Positions 26,070 through 33,319 of a DNA stretch of 64,000 nucleotides are shown here, piece after piece. How positions within the stretch are numbered: the first letter of the stretch is position 1; each line of letters starts with the position of its first letter. A program made the translations under genes and the position numbers. The DNA lies in the NCBI RefSeq assembly GCF_002015035.1, contig NZ_MUXY01000001.1:311102-375101 (forward strand), given 5' to 3'. The notes beneath the pieces are model-generated. The model was not told the DNA's origin and did no database searches. It worked only from the letters and a program-made list of their open reading frames with translations. The stretch comes from Haemophilus parahaemolyticus. GTDB lineage: Bacteria > Pseudomonadota > Gammaproteobacteria > Enterobacterales > Pasteurellaceae.

Positions 26070-26089
26070 CGCCTCCGTAGAGGCATTGG

Positions 26090-26215
26090 TTAGTGAATCA
26101 TCTCTACAAATTCTTCTGCGTAGTAGGCTAATAAACCTTCTTTTTCTGCATCGGCAAGGTGTGCTGCGAATTTGTCAAAATCTTTGCCGATGTTCATGTA
26201 AGTGATGTTGCTCAT
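26090..26215 (-). CDS. 41-residue phage protein
   Basis: MSNITYMNIGKDFDKFAAHL, ending EEFVEMIH. Acidic, helical. Its ATG overlaps the end of the preceding gene by four bases. Second gene of the PL operon; function unknown. Confidence 0.6.
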   Translation of the reverse strand: MSNITYMNIGKDFDKFAAHLADAEKEGLLAYYAEEFVEMIH

Positions 26216-26394
26216 GTTGTAGCACTGAATAGGTCATTTAAGCTAAAACCTGTTTCTTGTTGCACTCTTACATCTAAAGCGTTTAATTCGGCTTCTGGCA
26301 TTGGTTGTGCGTGTTGGTATTTGGTCATTCCTGCGATGATTGCATCTGCTAAGGTAGTCATTGTGTTTTCATTTGATTGGCTATTGATGTTCAT
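26212..26394 (-). CDS. 60-residue phage protein, first gene of the PL operon
   Basis: Begins MNINSQSNENTMTTLADAII and ends GFSLNDLFSATT. The start lies about 40 bases downstream of the PL -10 box. Position matches that of lambda N, but the protein lacks the Arg-rich N-terminus of N, so I do not call it an antiterminator. An internal ATG (residue 12) is an alternative start. Confidence 0.6.
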   Translation of the reverse strand: MNINSQSNENTMTTLADAIIAGMTKYQHAQPMPEAELNALDVRVQQETGFSLNDLFSATT

Positions 26395-26434
26395 TTGATT
26401 ATTCCTTATTAAGGTGATTTGTTTTGATGGGCTT

Positions 26435-26508
26435 AGTTTAAGAAAACTTAAATTTCATGTCAAGGTAAAATTTAAGATAAATTAACTTTATTTTTAAGAA
26501 TACTTAAA
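26435..26508 (-). promoter_or_regulatory. PL promoter with three repressor operators
   Basis: Leftward -35 TTGACA (26463-26458), 17-base spacer, -10 TAAACT (26440-26435). Operators: TTTAAG-N4-CTTAAA at 26437-26452 and 26493-26508 (both perfect) and a weaker TTTAAG-N4-ATTAAC at 26471-26486. The first covers the -10 and spacer, so CI binding would block transcription. The same sites occur at PR (29203-29266). Confidence 0.88.
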
Positions 26509-26637
26509 TCTCAAATAGTTAGATATTTTTAATTGCTTAATTTTTGTTCGATTATTGGGTGGTTATTTGGATTTGTGAGCTTGATCACTGATTGAAATCA
26601 CTATTTTTGTAAGAATAGAAAAACTTATGGAGGACTT

Positions 26638-27234
26638 ATGAAAAAATTGTTTACTACTTTATGCCTTTTCCCTGCCATTGCTTTTGCGACAGAAACAGGC
26701 GAAAGCTGTGCCAAGGTTGAAGATAATACGAAACGTCTTGAATGCTACGATAGTGTTTTTGTGGAAAAAGAGAATAAAGCCGATGAGGCAAAAGAAGAAA
26801 ATTCTCAATGGAAATACGAACAGGCAAAAGATGAACTGAGGAATGCAACAACGCATACTGCAGTGTTGATTTCTAGCAATACCATTGATTTTGGCTTTCC
26901 CTATAATGGTTCGTCAATGGATTTGACCTTACGCAAAGACCCTAAATATGGCAATGATGTGATTTTTTCTGTAAATGGGCAATTTAATGGTTGTATGATT
27001 GAGAGTTGTAAAATTACGGTAAAATTTGATGGCGGTAAATTAGAAAGCTATCGTGTGGTTGGTTCTGATAGTGGCGATAACAGTACGCTATTTATTGAAA
27101 GCCCCAAAGCGATGAAAACCTTTGTGGATAAATTGAAAAAATCTAAAAAGCTGATTGTGGAAGGGAGTTTCTACAATTATGGCAAAGGGCAATTTACCTT
27201 TGATACACAGGGTTTAGAGTGGAAACATTTTTAA
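26638..27234 (+). CDS. Exported prophage protein (possible lysogenic conversion gene)
   Basis: 198 residues. Signal peptide MKKLFTTLCLFPAIAFA-T. The mature N-terminus has ESCAKVEDNTKRLECYDSVF, a two-Cys motif shared by small periplasmic proteins including VasI-like ones. The C-terminal 120 residues are beta-rich with another Cys pair (GCMIESC). It lies on the opposite strand from its neighbours, between the PL and PR operators, where genes expressed in lysogens are found. Its own terminator follows. Function unknown. Confidence 0.75.
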   Translation: MKKLFTTLCLFPAIAFATETGESCAKVEDNTKRLECYDSVFVEKENKADEAKEENSQWKYEQAKDELRNATTHTAVLISSNTIDFGFPYNGSSMDLTLRKDPKYGNDVIFSVNGQFNGCMIESCKITVKFDGGKLESYRVVGSDSGDNSTLFIESPKAMKTFVDKLKKSKKLIVEGSFYNYGKGQFTFDTQGLEWKHF

Positions 27235-27242
27235 GTAAAAAG

Positions 27243-27267
27243 AGCTACGTAGATACGTAGCTTTTTT
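27243..27267 (+). terminator. Terminator after the exported-protein gene
   Basis: AGCTACGT (27243-27250), AGAT loop, ACGTAGCT (27255-27262), then TTTTT. Lies between convergent genes. Confidence 0.8.
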
Positions 27268-27272
27268 GTTGA

Positions 27273-27983
27273 TTAGATATGTTGTAGCAACCACACTAAT
27301 TCTGAATTAAATACCTCTAAGTCAAAATTGAGTTGATTATAATAATTATTGAGAGCAGCTTTATTCCGTAAGGCTAAACGAACAGGGGCTATTTTGCCTA
27401 AAATAGCTTCAAAATGTTGATAAGTTCGCACATAATCCATTAAGATATATTCAATTTTTTTCACTCGTTTTCTATTCCACGCCTTATCTTGATGAAATAA
27501 GTCATTGCGGAATGTGCACACTTGTTTTAATTCTAAATACATTGTCTGAAAATTAGGAAAAGCTTTTGGGAATAATTGGCGAAATGCAGTTCTTAATGTT
27601 GCGTTTTTTACATCAAGTAAATTAACCCAAAAGCCAAAAGTGATATTGGCAATAATATCATTTTCATTTTTGGTTTTTGCCATACTATTTTTAAGTAAGC
27701 CTTTTGCTTTTTTATTTAAAGGGCTTTTGTTGTCATTAGCTAAAAAATAGAAATAGGCAGCTAAATCATTATTGGGGGCTATGGTTCGCAAACAATCCGC
27801 CATTGCATTGCGTGTTGCAACTTCAATTTCTTGAATGAGCGAAAAGAAAATGCCTGAACGGTGCTGTATTGCAGTATAAAGTACCACAGCTTCCGCTAAT
27901 TTTGTTTGATCGCCTAAATAAAAATGATTTAAGTAAGTCGAAAGACGGCTTGGAGATATATGCTGAATATGTTCTTGTAACAT
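27273..27983 (-). CDS. Abi-like abortive-infection protein with HEPN-type motif
   Basis: 236 residues, helical. Family segments: ISPSRLSTYLNHF at the start, EIEVATRNAMADCL, NITFGFWVNLL, and CTFRNDLFHQDKAW. The last holds Arg-x4-His (RNDLFH), the catalytic motif of HEPN ribonucleases. Abi proteins of this type stop infected cells by RNA cleavage. It sits between the PL and PR operators in the place of lambda rexAB and is expressed in the same direction as cI. That suggests exclusion of other phages by the lysogen; activity is inferred, not shown. Confidence 0.75.
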   Translation of the reverse strand: MLQEHIQHISPSRLSTYLNHFYLGDQTKLAEAVVLYTAIQHRSGIFFSLIQEIEVATRNAMADCLRTIAPNNDLAAYFYFLANDNKSPLNKKAKGLLKNSMAKTKNENDIIANITFGFWVNLLDVKNATLRTAFRQLFPKAFPNFQTMYLELKQVCTFRNDLFHQDKAWNRKRVKKIEYILMDYVRTYQHFEAILGKIAPVRLALRNKAALNNYYNQLNFDLEVFNSELVWLLQHI

Positions 27984-28005
27984 ACGCTACCTTATTGTAT
28001 TATAT

Positions 28006-28115
28006 TGGCACTGACAATGGTCCGAAGGCGTGGACAGTATGAGCCACTAACCTTTGTAAAGGGCGGTTAGGGTTTCAGTCCCTAACTGAAAGTGGCGAGA
28101 GAAATCTCGCCATTT
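28006..28115 (+). ncRNA. Candidate small RNA with its own promoter and terminator
   Basis: On the + strand TTGTAA (27975-27980), 17 bases, TATTAT (27998-28003) could start an RNA near 28010. It would contain GTCC/GGAC, then an outer GCCACT/AGTGGC helix enclosing CCTTT-GTA-AAGG and TTAGGG-TTTCAG-TCCCTAA hairpins. It ends with TGGCGAGA-GAAA-TCTCGCCA followed by TTTTT. No protein gene on this strand uses that terminator. The promoter overlaps the abi start codon. Confidence 0.5.
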
Positions 28116-28116
28116 T

Positions 28117-28506
28117 TCATTTTGCTCCTTGTAAAAGCCATTGCTTTAATGTGTCTTCCGTCCATCTTGCTTTGCCTACGATATATAAATCAGGGGCAGG
28201 AAAACTATATTGGTGGCGGTTGTCTAATTTGATAATATTCTTTCTTGCTTCAAATACTTGGCGGTTTAAAATGTCTGTTAAGTCGTCTATCCTGCTCTGC
28301 TGTGTTGGCGAATAAGTCGGATCGTTATTTCTGACTAAATTCGTAAATTCATCTTCTGATAAATTCAAGCGTTGGTAAATATCTTTTGCTGATAATAGCC
28401 GAATTTTACCTTCTGCCACATCATTTAATAATTGCTCTTTTGGGCTATTTGATTGTTGAGCTGAAATTAAAAGTTTTTTAATTTGCTCTGTTCTTTTATT
28501 ACTCAT
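28117..28506 (-). CDS. Phage protein of unknown function, downstream of cI
   Basis: 129 residues, charged, with helical N-terminal half (LLISAQQSNSPKEQLLNDVA) and a segment LSAKDIYQRLNLSEDEF that resembles a helix-turn-helix. The C-terminus (PDLYIVGKARWTEDTLKQWL) looks like a small DNA-binding or regulatory fold. It starts nine bases after the cI stop with an AGGAAG site, so it is co-expressed with the repressor in the lysogen. No family recognised. Confidence 0.65.
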   Translation of the reverse strand: MSNKRTEQIKKLLISAQQSNSPKEQLLNDVAEGKIRLLSAKDIYQRLNLSEDEFTNLVRNNDPTYSPTQQSRIDDLTDILNRQVFEARKNIIKLDNRHQYSFPAPDLYIVGKARWTEDTLKQWLLQGAK

Positions 28507-28515
28507 TTCAGCTTC

Positions 28516-29172
28516 CTATCTCTTTCTACGATAAATACGGTGCTCTACCATTGTGCCAATAATGCGGATCTCTTGCTTACGGCTTGAAAGTTTATGATAG
28601 TCTGGATTCAGCGCCACTAATTCAAAATGTCGTCTGCCATATTGATCGATATCTTCAAGTGGTCGGTATTTTTTAAAGGTGGCGTGATATTCTTTATTGA
28701 CTGCAACCACAAATTCGCCTGCAAGCGGTTGTTCTTGCGGATCGATAATCACGACATCACCTTCAATAAAATCAGGCTCCATCGAATCCCCCACAATCTG
28801 AAGGGCGAAGGCGTTTTCTGAGACATTTAAATCAGTCAGGATATAATCGTAATCCCCACAAGTTTCTCTGAGTTCCTCAACACCTGTCCATACGCCCGCT
28901 TGAACGTAGCTAATGAGAGGGACTTTATTCATTCCAATATCAGCAGGTGCGATATTGGATTCTCCCTCACCACGTAAAAGCCAACTAACATCACAACGTA
29001 AAACTAATGCAAGATCAAGAATGTTTTCAGCATTGGGTTTTGTGGTGTTACTTTCCCATTGTGATACAGCTACGTTTGACACGCCTTTGATCGCAGAGGA
29101 AACATCTTTCTGGGTTAATTTTAATTCTTTTCTACGAAGTCTAATTCTTTCGCCAATCGTTTGAGTACTCAT
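28516..29172 (-). CDS. cI: CI repressor (HTH plus S24 LexA-like peptidase)
   Basis: Maintains lysogeny by binding the TTTAAG-N4-CTTAAA operators. 218 residues: an XRE helix-turn-helix (LTQKDVSSAIKGVSNVAVSQ, residues 18-40) and a C-terminal S24 domain with Ala-Gly cleavage site (VQAGVW), catalytic Ser (GDSMEPD) and Lys (ATFKKY). It should therefore self-cleave with activated RecA after DNA damage. Transcribed leftward, away from cro, with three operators between. Starts at 29172 directly beside the OR region. Confidence 0.95.
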   Translation of the reverse strand: MSTQTIGERIRLRRKELKLTQKDVSSAIKGVSNVAVSQWESNTTKPNAENILDLALVLRCDVSWLLRGEGESNIAPADIGMNKVPLISYVQAGVWTGVEELRETCGDYDYILTDLNVSENAFALQIVGDSMEPDFIEGDVVIIDPQEQPLAGEFVVAVNKEYHATFKKYRPLEDIDQYGRRHFELVALNPDYHKLSSRKQEIRIIGTMVEHRIYRRKR

Positions 29173-29202
29173 AACAAATTCCCTTTTACTGGTGGTTGTT
29201 TT

Positions 29203-29266
29203 GTTAAGTTATCTTAACACTTCTTGACTTAAGTTGTCTTTAATAGTAAATTTAAGAATGCTTAAA
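29203..29266 (+). promoter_or_regulatory. PR promoter with three repressor operators
   Basis: Operators GTTAAG-N4-CTTAAC (29203-29218), CTTAAG-N4-CTTTAA (29228-29243, imperfect) and TTTAAG-N4-CTTAAA (29251-29266). PR reads TTGACT (29224-29229), 17 bases, TAAATT (29247-29252), covered by the second and third sites. The layout equals that of lambda OR, with cI on one side and cro on the other. Confidence 0.9.
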
Positions 29267-29290
29267 TTTTATTTATAAGAGATCAACGAA

Positions 29291-29476
29291 ATGTATAAAC
29301 CAGAAGTCATTGAATACTTTGGAACGCTAGAAAAAGTCGCTACAGCGTTAGGGATTAGTGTTTCTGCTGTTTCGCAATGGGGAACAATTATTCCAGAAAA
29401 GAATGCGTATCGCTTGCAAGAGATTACAAAAGGGCAGTTGAAAGTTCAGCACTCACTTTACCGCCCACAAAAATAA
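29291..29476 (+). CDS. cro: Cro-type repressor
   Basis: 61 residues with one helix-turn-helix (TLEKVATALGISVSAVSQWG). First gene of the rightward early operon, divergent from cI across the operators. Expected to bind the same sites and turn down CI and early transcription in lytic growth. Confidence 0.88.
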   Translation: MYKPEVIEYFGTLEKVATALGISVSAVSQWGTIIPEKNAYRLQEITKGQLKVQHSLYRPQK

Positions 29477-29500
29477 GCGGTGGATTTTAGGCAAATAAAA

Positions 29501-29522
29501 AACCCGTGCAGTAACACGGGTT
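29501..29522 (-). terminator. Hairpin after cro, terminator-like on the - strand
   Basis: AACCCGTG (29501-29508) pairs with CACGGGTT (29515-29522). The T-run follows only when read leftward, so it would stop leftward read-through toward cI rather than the cro transcript. Confidence 0.5.
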
Positions 29523-29543
29523 CTATACAGGAATAAATCTTTA

Positions 29544-30290
29544 ATGAAAGTGACAGAATTATTACCGATTACAGAAAAAAATGCAAGCTTAACGATGAGT
29601 AGTCGTGAGATTGCGGGGCTTACACATAAAGAGCATAAAAACGTATTACGCGTTATTCGTGATTTAATTGAGCAAAATTTAGTCGCTCAAATTGAGCCGC
29701 TAAAATTTGAGTATAGAAATCAATGGTTTGATTATTACGAATTAAACAAGCGAGATACTTTTGTTGTTGTCGCTCGCTTATCTCCTGAGTTTACCGCCGC
29801 TGTTGTTGATCGCTGGCAAGAGTTAGAAGCAAAACAAGCGGTGCAATTACCGCAGACTTTTGCGGAAGCCTTGCGTTTGGCAGCAGATTTGGAAGAACAA
29901 AAACAGGCGTTATTGCTCGAGAACCAGCAACAATCAACACAGATTACCTCGATGGAAAGTTATTTCCGCAATGGCATCACTGCACCGCAATTTGCGAAAG
30001 GCTTGAATGGCGTGAATTCTCAGAAAATTAACGATCATTTACAGCAGGTGAAATGGCTTTACAAAGATGGCAATAATGATTGGCGGGTGACTTCTTACGC
30101 ACGTGATCGCTATATGACGGAAGAGCCTGTGCCTATTTCGCCACACGGCAAAGAGCCGTTTTTCACTTATCGCCCTGTGTTGCTACAAAAAGGGGCAGCC
30201 AAAATTTATAAGTGGTACACGCAACAGAAATTAACAATGAAATCCAATTGGAACGGTGAATTTACACAAGATAAGGCGGTGGGATTATGA
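29544..30290 (+). CDS. Rha-family regulator / antirepressor with KilA-type C-terminal domain
   Basis: 248 residues. The N-terminal 100 match phage Rha (MSSREIAGLTHKEHKNVLRV, then FEYRNQWFDYYELNKRDTF and VVARLSPEFTAAVVDRWQEL). The C-terminal part (AQFAKGLNGVNSQKINDHLQ-like, WLYKDGN) matches the antirepressor ANT domain. A fourth antirepressor-type protein in this prophage, this one in the rightward early operon and without a C4-like leader. Overlaps the O-like gene by four bases. Confidence 0.82.
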   Translation: MKVTELLPITEKNASLTMSSREIAGLTHKEHKNVLRVIRDLIEQNLVAQIEPLKFEYRNQWFDYYELNKRDTFVVVARLSPEFTAAVVDRWQELEAKQAVQLPQTFAEALRLAADLEEQKQALLLENQQQSTQITSMESYFRNGITAPQFAKGLNGVNSQKINDHLQQVKWLYKDGNNDWRVTSYARDRYMTEEPVPISPHGKEPFFTYRPVLLQKGAAKIYKWYTQQKLTMKSNWNGEFTQDKAVGL

Positions 30291-31066
30291 GTATGTTATT
30301 AACCGCTCAGGCAATGAAATTAAAAGTGGGCAATCCTACTCGTAAATTGGTGTTGCTGAAATTAGCGGACAATGCGAATGATAAAGGTGAATGCTTTCCA
30401 AGTTATCAGCATATTGCAGATCATTGCGAGGTAAGTCGTCGTTCTGTGATTTCACACATCGATGCACTTATCAAAATGGGATTGGTGGAGAAAAAATCAC
30501 GCAAAAATCAGGACGGTTCAAGTTCGAATTTGTACATTTTGCACCTTGAAAAGGGGAGTGAAAATATTGCACCCCCTAGTGAACGAATTTCACCCCCTAG
30601 TGAAAATGGTTCACTACCCCCTAGTGAAAATATTTCACCCATAACCAATCACTCTATTAACCAGTCAATTAACCAAAATAATATTGTGCGAACGGTGCAA
30701 AATTTCGAGGTGCACTTCGAACAATTTTGGCAAGCAGGGATGACGAAGGTGAACAAGCAAAAATCCCTGAAGAGTTTTAAATCTGCCTACGAGAGCCATC
30801 AGGCTAAATATCCGACCACGTTGGAGGACTTTACGCAGATGCTGGTGGACGATATTCGCAAGCGGTTAGCATTGCACCAGTTTGGCTTTGACAAGCTACA
30901 CCCGACCACATACCTGAACAACTGGCGTTGGTTGGATGAATACCCATCGATTGCAACATCGCCACAACATTCGACCGCTTCCACCAAGCCAAATGCCCAC
31001 GTTGGCTTTGCAGAGCGAGATTATGGCACGACAGACACGCCTGATTGGGCTAAGGACTGGGTATGA
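30287..31066 (+). CDS. Replication initiator (lambda O-like, helix-turn-helix)
   Basis: 259 residues. N-terminal winged helix (HIADHCEVSRRSVISHIDAL, about 45-64) for origin recognition, a low-complexity middle made of repeats of PPSE(N/R) encoded by DNA iterons, and a C-terminal domain (TYLNNWRWLDEY) that resembles phage O/DnaT-like helicase-recruiting ends. Overlaps rha and the loader gene by four bases each. Would bind its own coding sequence as in lambda and bring in the DnaC-like loader with host DnaB. Confidence 0.85.
   Translation: MSMLLTAQAMKLKVGNPTRKLVLLKLADNANDKGECFPSYQHIADHCEVSRRSVISHIDALIKMGLVEKKSRKNQDGSSSNLYILHLEKGSENIAPPSERISPPSENGSLPPSENISPITNHSINQSINQNNIVRTVQNFEVHFEQFWQAGMTKVNKQKSLKSFKSAYESHQAKYPTTLEDFTQMLVDDIRKRLALHQFGFDKLHPTTYLNNWRWLDEYPSIATSPQHSTASTKPNAHVGFAERDYGTTDTPDWAKDWV
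30551..30690. other. Phage replication origin: iterons inside the O-like gene
   Basis: Three copies of CACCCCCTAGTGAA-type iterons at 30570-30583, 30591-30604 and 30615-30628 (the last begins TA), with flanking half copies, spaced 21 and 24 bases. An A/T-rich stretch follows (about 30640-30690) that could unwind. Position inside the initiator gene is as in lambda ori. Confidence 0.8.
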
Positions 31067-31905
31067 CCCCTGAAGAAAAATTCCAAGAGGACCTCAAAAA
31101 CCTTGAGGTACGTTTGCAAGCAGCAACGCAAGGTTTTAAACCGTTGGATGGCTGTGTGACATCAGAATCGGTGGCAAGCTGTGAACATCACGGTCATTAT
31201 CGCCAATGGGTACGCCGATTTGATGCGATTGAACGGACAACCAGAACCGACTGCCCGCAATGCTTGCAAGGCGAGATTGCTCGGTTAAAACAGCGTGAAG
31301 CGGAGCGGAAAGCACGGGTGCAAGTGGGCTTGATTGCTGATTTGAAATATCACTCTGGCGTGCCAAAACGTTTTGAGAAAGCGAGCTTTGAGAACTACGA
31401 GCAGACGGAGGCGAATGCTAAAGCAAAACGATTCTGCCAAGCCTATGCGAACAAGTGGCAAGAGCGTAAGGCGAAAGGTGGTGGGCTGATTTTATGCGGG
31501 AAACCTGGTACGGGTAAGAACCATTTAGCTTGTGCGATTATCAATCACGTAATCGAGCAATACCAAGACGAAGCCTTGCTTACCACGGCGTTACGTATTG
31601 CCCGTAAAGTGAAATCCTCGTGGAACAAAAACGCAGAAGAGAGCGAAGAGCAAGTGATGCGAACCTACATTGTTCCTAATTTGCTGGTGATTGATGAAAT
31701 TGGGGTGCAGTTCGGGAGCGAAGCGGAAAAAATCATTTTGTTTGAAATCATCAATGAGCGTTACGAAGCGATGAAACCGACAATTTTAATCAGCAACCTA
31801 TCACAACAAGAACTTGGGGCGTATGTGGGCGAGCGAATTGTTGACCGTATGCGAGAAGGTGGCGGTGCAATGATTGCGTTTGATTGGGAGAGTTACAGAA
31901 AATAA
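31063..31905 (+). CDS. DnaC-like helicase loader
   Basis: 280 residues. An N-terminal Cys/His cluster (CEHHGHY...CPQCLQ) may bind zinc. The AAA+ part has Walker A CGKPGTGKNHLA, with the GKN variant also found in DnaC, Walker B (LLVIDEIGVQ) and sensor (LISNLS). It would load host DnaB (10860-12326) at the phage origin. Overlaps the initiator gene by four bases and the next gene by one. Confidence 0.9.
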   Translation: MTPEEKFQEDLKNLEVRLQAATQGFKPLDGCVTSESVASCEHHGHYRQWVRRFDAIERTTRTDCPQCLQGEIARLKQREAERKARVQVGLIADLKYHSGVPKRFEKASFENYEQTEANAKAKRFCQAYANKWQERKAKGGGLILCGKPGTGKNHLACAIINHVIEQYQDEALLTTALRIARKVKSSWNKNAEESEEQVMRTYIVPNLLVIDEIGVQFGSEAEKIILFEIINERYEAMKPTILISNLSQQELGAYVGERIVDRMREGGGAMIAFDWESYRK

Positions 31906-32357
31906 TGCAACTTGAAATGCTCAAAATGGCAGGTGGAATGCTTGCTCCGCTGGATGATATGCAAGCCGAAGCCTTGATGAAGTTCAAGACGGGGGAGCAG
32001 TACCAAGTGGAGATTAAACAGGTTCGCAATCCTGCTTTTCATCGCAAGGTATTCGCTTTCTTCAAGTTCTGTTTTGACCATTGGGCAGCGGATAAAACCG
32101 AATGGCGATATTTTGATGAACGTACTCAATTCGACACCTTCCGCAAAAATCTGACGGTGCTAGCGGGCTACAAGGTGGCGAGTTATACGATTGACGGGCG
32201 AATGCGGGTGGAAGCTCAATCACTCTCTTACGGCAATATGGAACAAGACGAATTTGAGCGGTGTTATTCCGCGTTAATCAATGCGGCAATGCAAAATATT
32301 TTCAAAGGTTGCAATGATGAGCGGATTTTAGACCGCTTGTATGCGTTTTTTTATTAA
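31905..32357 (+). CDS. DUF1367 phage protein (NinB-region type)
   Basis: 150 residues from ATG 31905, which overlaps the loader's TAA (TAATG). Core: QVRNPAFHRKVFAFFKFCFD, YFDERTQFDTFRKNLTVLAG and NMEQDEFERCYSALINA, the DUF1367 pattern common beside phage recombination genes. Exact activity unknown. A hairpin follows before the convergent antirepressor. Confidence 0.85.
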   Translation: MQLEMLKMAGGMLAPLDDMQAEALMKFKTGEQYQVEIKQVRNPAFHRKVFAFFKFCFDHWAADKTEWRYFDERTQFDTFRKNLTVLAGYKVASYTIDGRMRVEAQSLSYGNMEQDEFERCYSALINAAMQNIFKGCNDERILDRLYAFFY

Positions 32358-32359
32358 AC

Positions 32360-32381
32360 AAAAACCGCCCCGTAGGGCGGT
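32360..32381 (-). terminator. Terminator between DUF1367 gene and the Bro-N gene
   Basis: ACCGCCC (32364-32370), CGTA loop, GGGCGGT (32375-32381). A T-run follows leftward, so it mainly serves the antirepressor transcript. Confidence 0.7.
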
Positions 32382-32385
32382 GTGG

Positions 32386-33018
32386 TTAGAATGAGCGGCG
32401 TAGTTTAGCGAGTTCGATGTTTTTTACGGTTTGCTCTCGTGTATGCGTTTTTAGGATAACTTCTACATCATCAAGGGCGAATTGCATATCTGAGACCAAC
32501 TGATATTTGTAATCAGGTTTCGATGGTCGGAAGTATTCGATGTTTAATGCGTTGATGATGTCGTTCATCATCTTGCGGTATTGGTGACAAAGTTCGCTTG
32601 CGTTTTTTGCCATATAGTAGAGGTTATCAAGCATTTGTACTTTGAGCGTGATTTCAAGCGGTCTGATTTCTTCCACGTTTTGCGAATAGCTGCCTGTTTT
32701 GCGAATTTGGGGGAGGACTTCTTCAAAGACCCACGCTTCAAATCGTTCTGCTTCAGGTTTGCGAGATTTGATGATTAAGCGGTAAAGATTGGGTTCGTTG
32801 ATGAATGTAATTTCTTGATTTCCGCTTGTGGTAGGGGTGTAACGTTTCGTTACACCAGCTTCTTTACAGTGATCTTGCAATGCTTTTCTTGAGTTTTGAT
32901 AACCGAGAATGTTGCAAACATCTGTGCCGCAAAACCAGATTTCGCCTTTTGGATCAGTAATTGTACGAACGGGAAAATTGTGGAAATTGAATGTTGAGAA
33001 TTGAACTTGAGTAGTCAT
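32386..33018 (-). CDS. Bro-N antirepressor
   Basis: 210 residues. The Bro-N domain fills residues 1-110: FSTFNFHNFPVRTITDPKGE, WFCGTDVCNILGYQNSRKAL, EAGVTKRYTPT, NEPNLYRLIIKSRKPEAERF and WVFEEVLPQIRKTGSY. The helical C-terminus resembles that of the antirepressor at 23477. It lies on the minus strand inside the rightward early region, so it runs against PR transcription and needs its own promoter. Its 115-base leader shares the GTCGAGAG core with the leader at 18420. Confidence 0.85.
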   Translation of the reverse strand: MTTQVQFSTFNFHNFPVRTITDPKGEIWFCGTDVCNILGYQNSRKALQDHCKEAGVTKRYTPTTSGNQEITFINEPNLYRLIIKSRKPEAERFEAWVFEEVLPQIRKTGSYSQNVEEIRPLEITLKVQMLDNLYYMAKNASELCHQYRKMMNDIINALNIEYFRPSKPDYKYQLVSDMQFALDDVEVILKTHTREQTVKNIELAKLRRSF

Positions 33019-33049
33019 CGCTTTATTCCTTTTGAGGGAAATCCCAATA

Positions 33050-33132
33050 ATTGGGCGGTCAAGAGCTCAAAACTCGTAAAGCATCGAGCGGAGTTATTCC
33101 CTTGCGGTGTTGTATTCCTCACACTCTCGACC
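33050..33132 (-). ncRNA. C4-like antisense RNA leader of the Bro-N antirepressor
   Basis: Read leftward: GGTC (33132-33129) followed by GAGAG, AATACAACACC and GGGAATAACTCC, matching the leader at 18516 in order and sequence, and closed by GACC (33060-33057). The inner hairpin CTCG-ATGCTTTA-CGAG carries GCTTTA (33082-33077), complementary to TAAAGC (33025-33020) immediately before the ATG. CCCAAT (33055-33050) pairs with ATTGGG (33048-33043). The contacts are shorter than in the other two leaders. Confidence 0.6.
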
Positions 33133-33319
33133 ATTGAAAATAATTTGTATTTTTTGACCGCTTGTAATGAGCTAAGTAATGGTAAGCGCTTAGATCACTA
33201 AATCGCAGGCACAAAAAAATCACGCTGACGGGGTGAATAACCGTGCTTTATAAGGGCTTTTGAGACCCTGTGAGAAATATCCTACGCTTGAACGAGGAGC
33301 TTGTCAAGCGTAGGGGGAT

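Noticed and set aside
26212-26394. Lambda N-type antiterminator at the start of the PL operon
   Set aside because: Position fits, but the protein has no Arg-rich RNA-binding N-terminus and no nut-type boxB hairpin was convincing beside the boxA.
30570-30628. CRISPR-like or tandem repeat in the O gene
   Set aside because: Short 14-base repeats in frame within the initiator are better explained as origin iterons.
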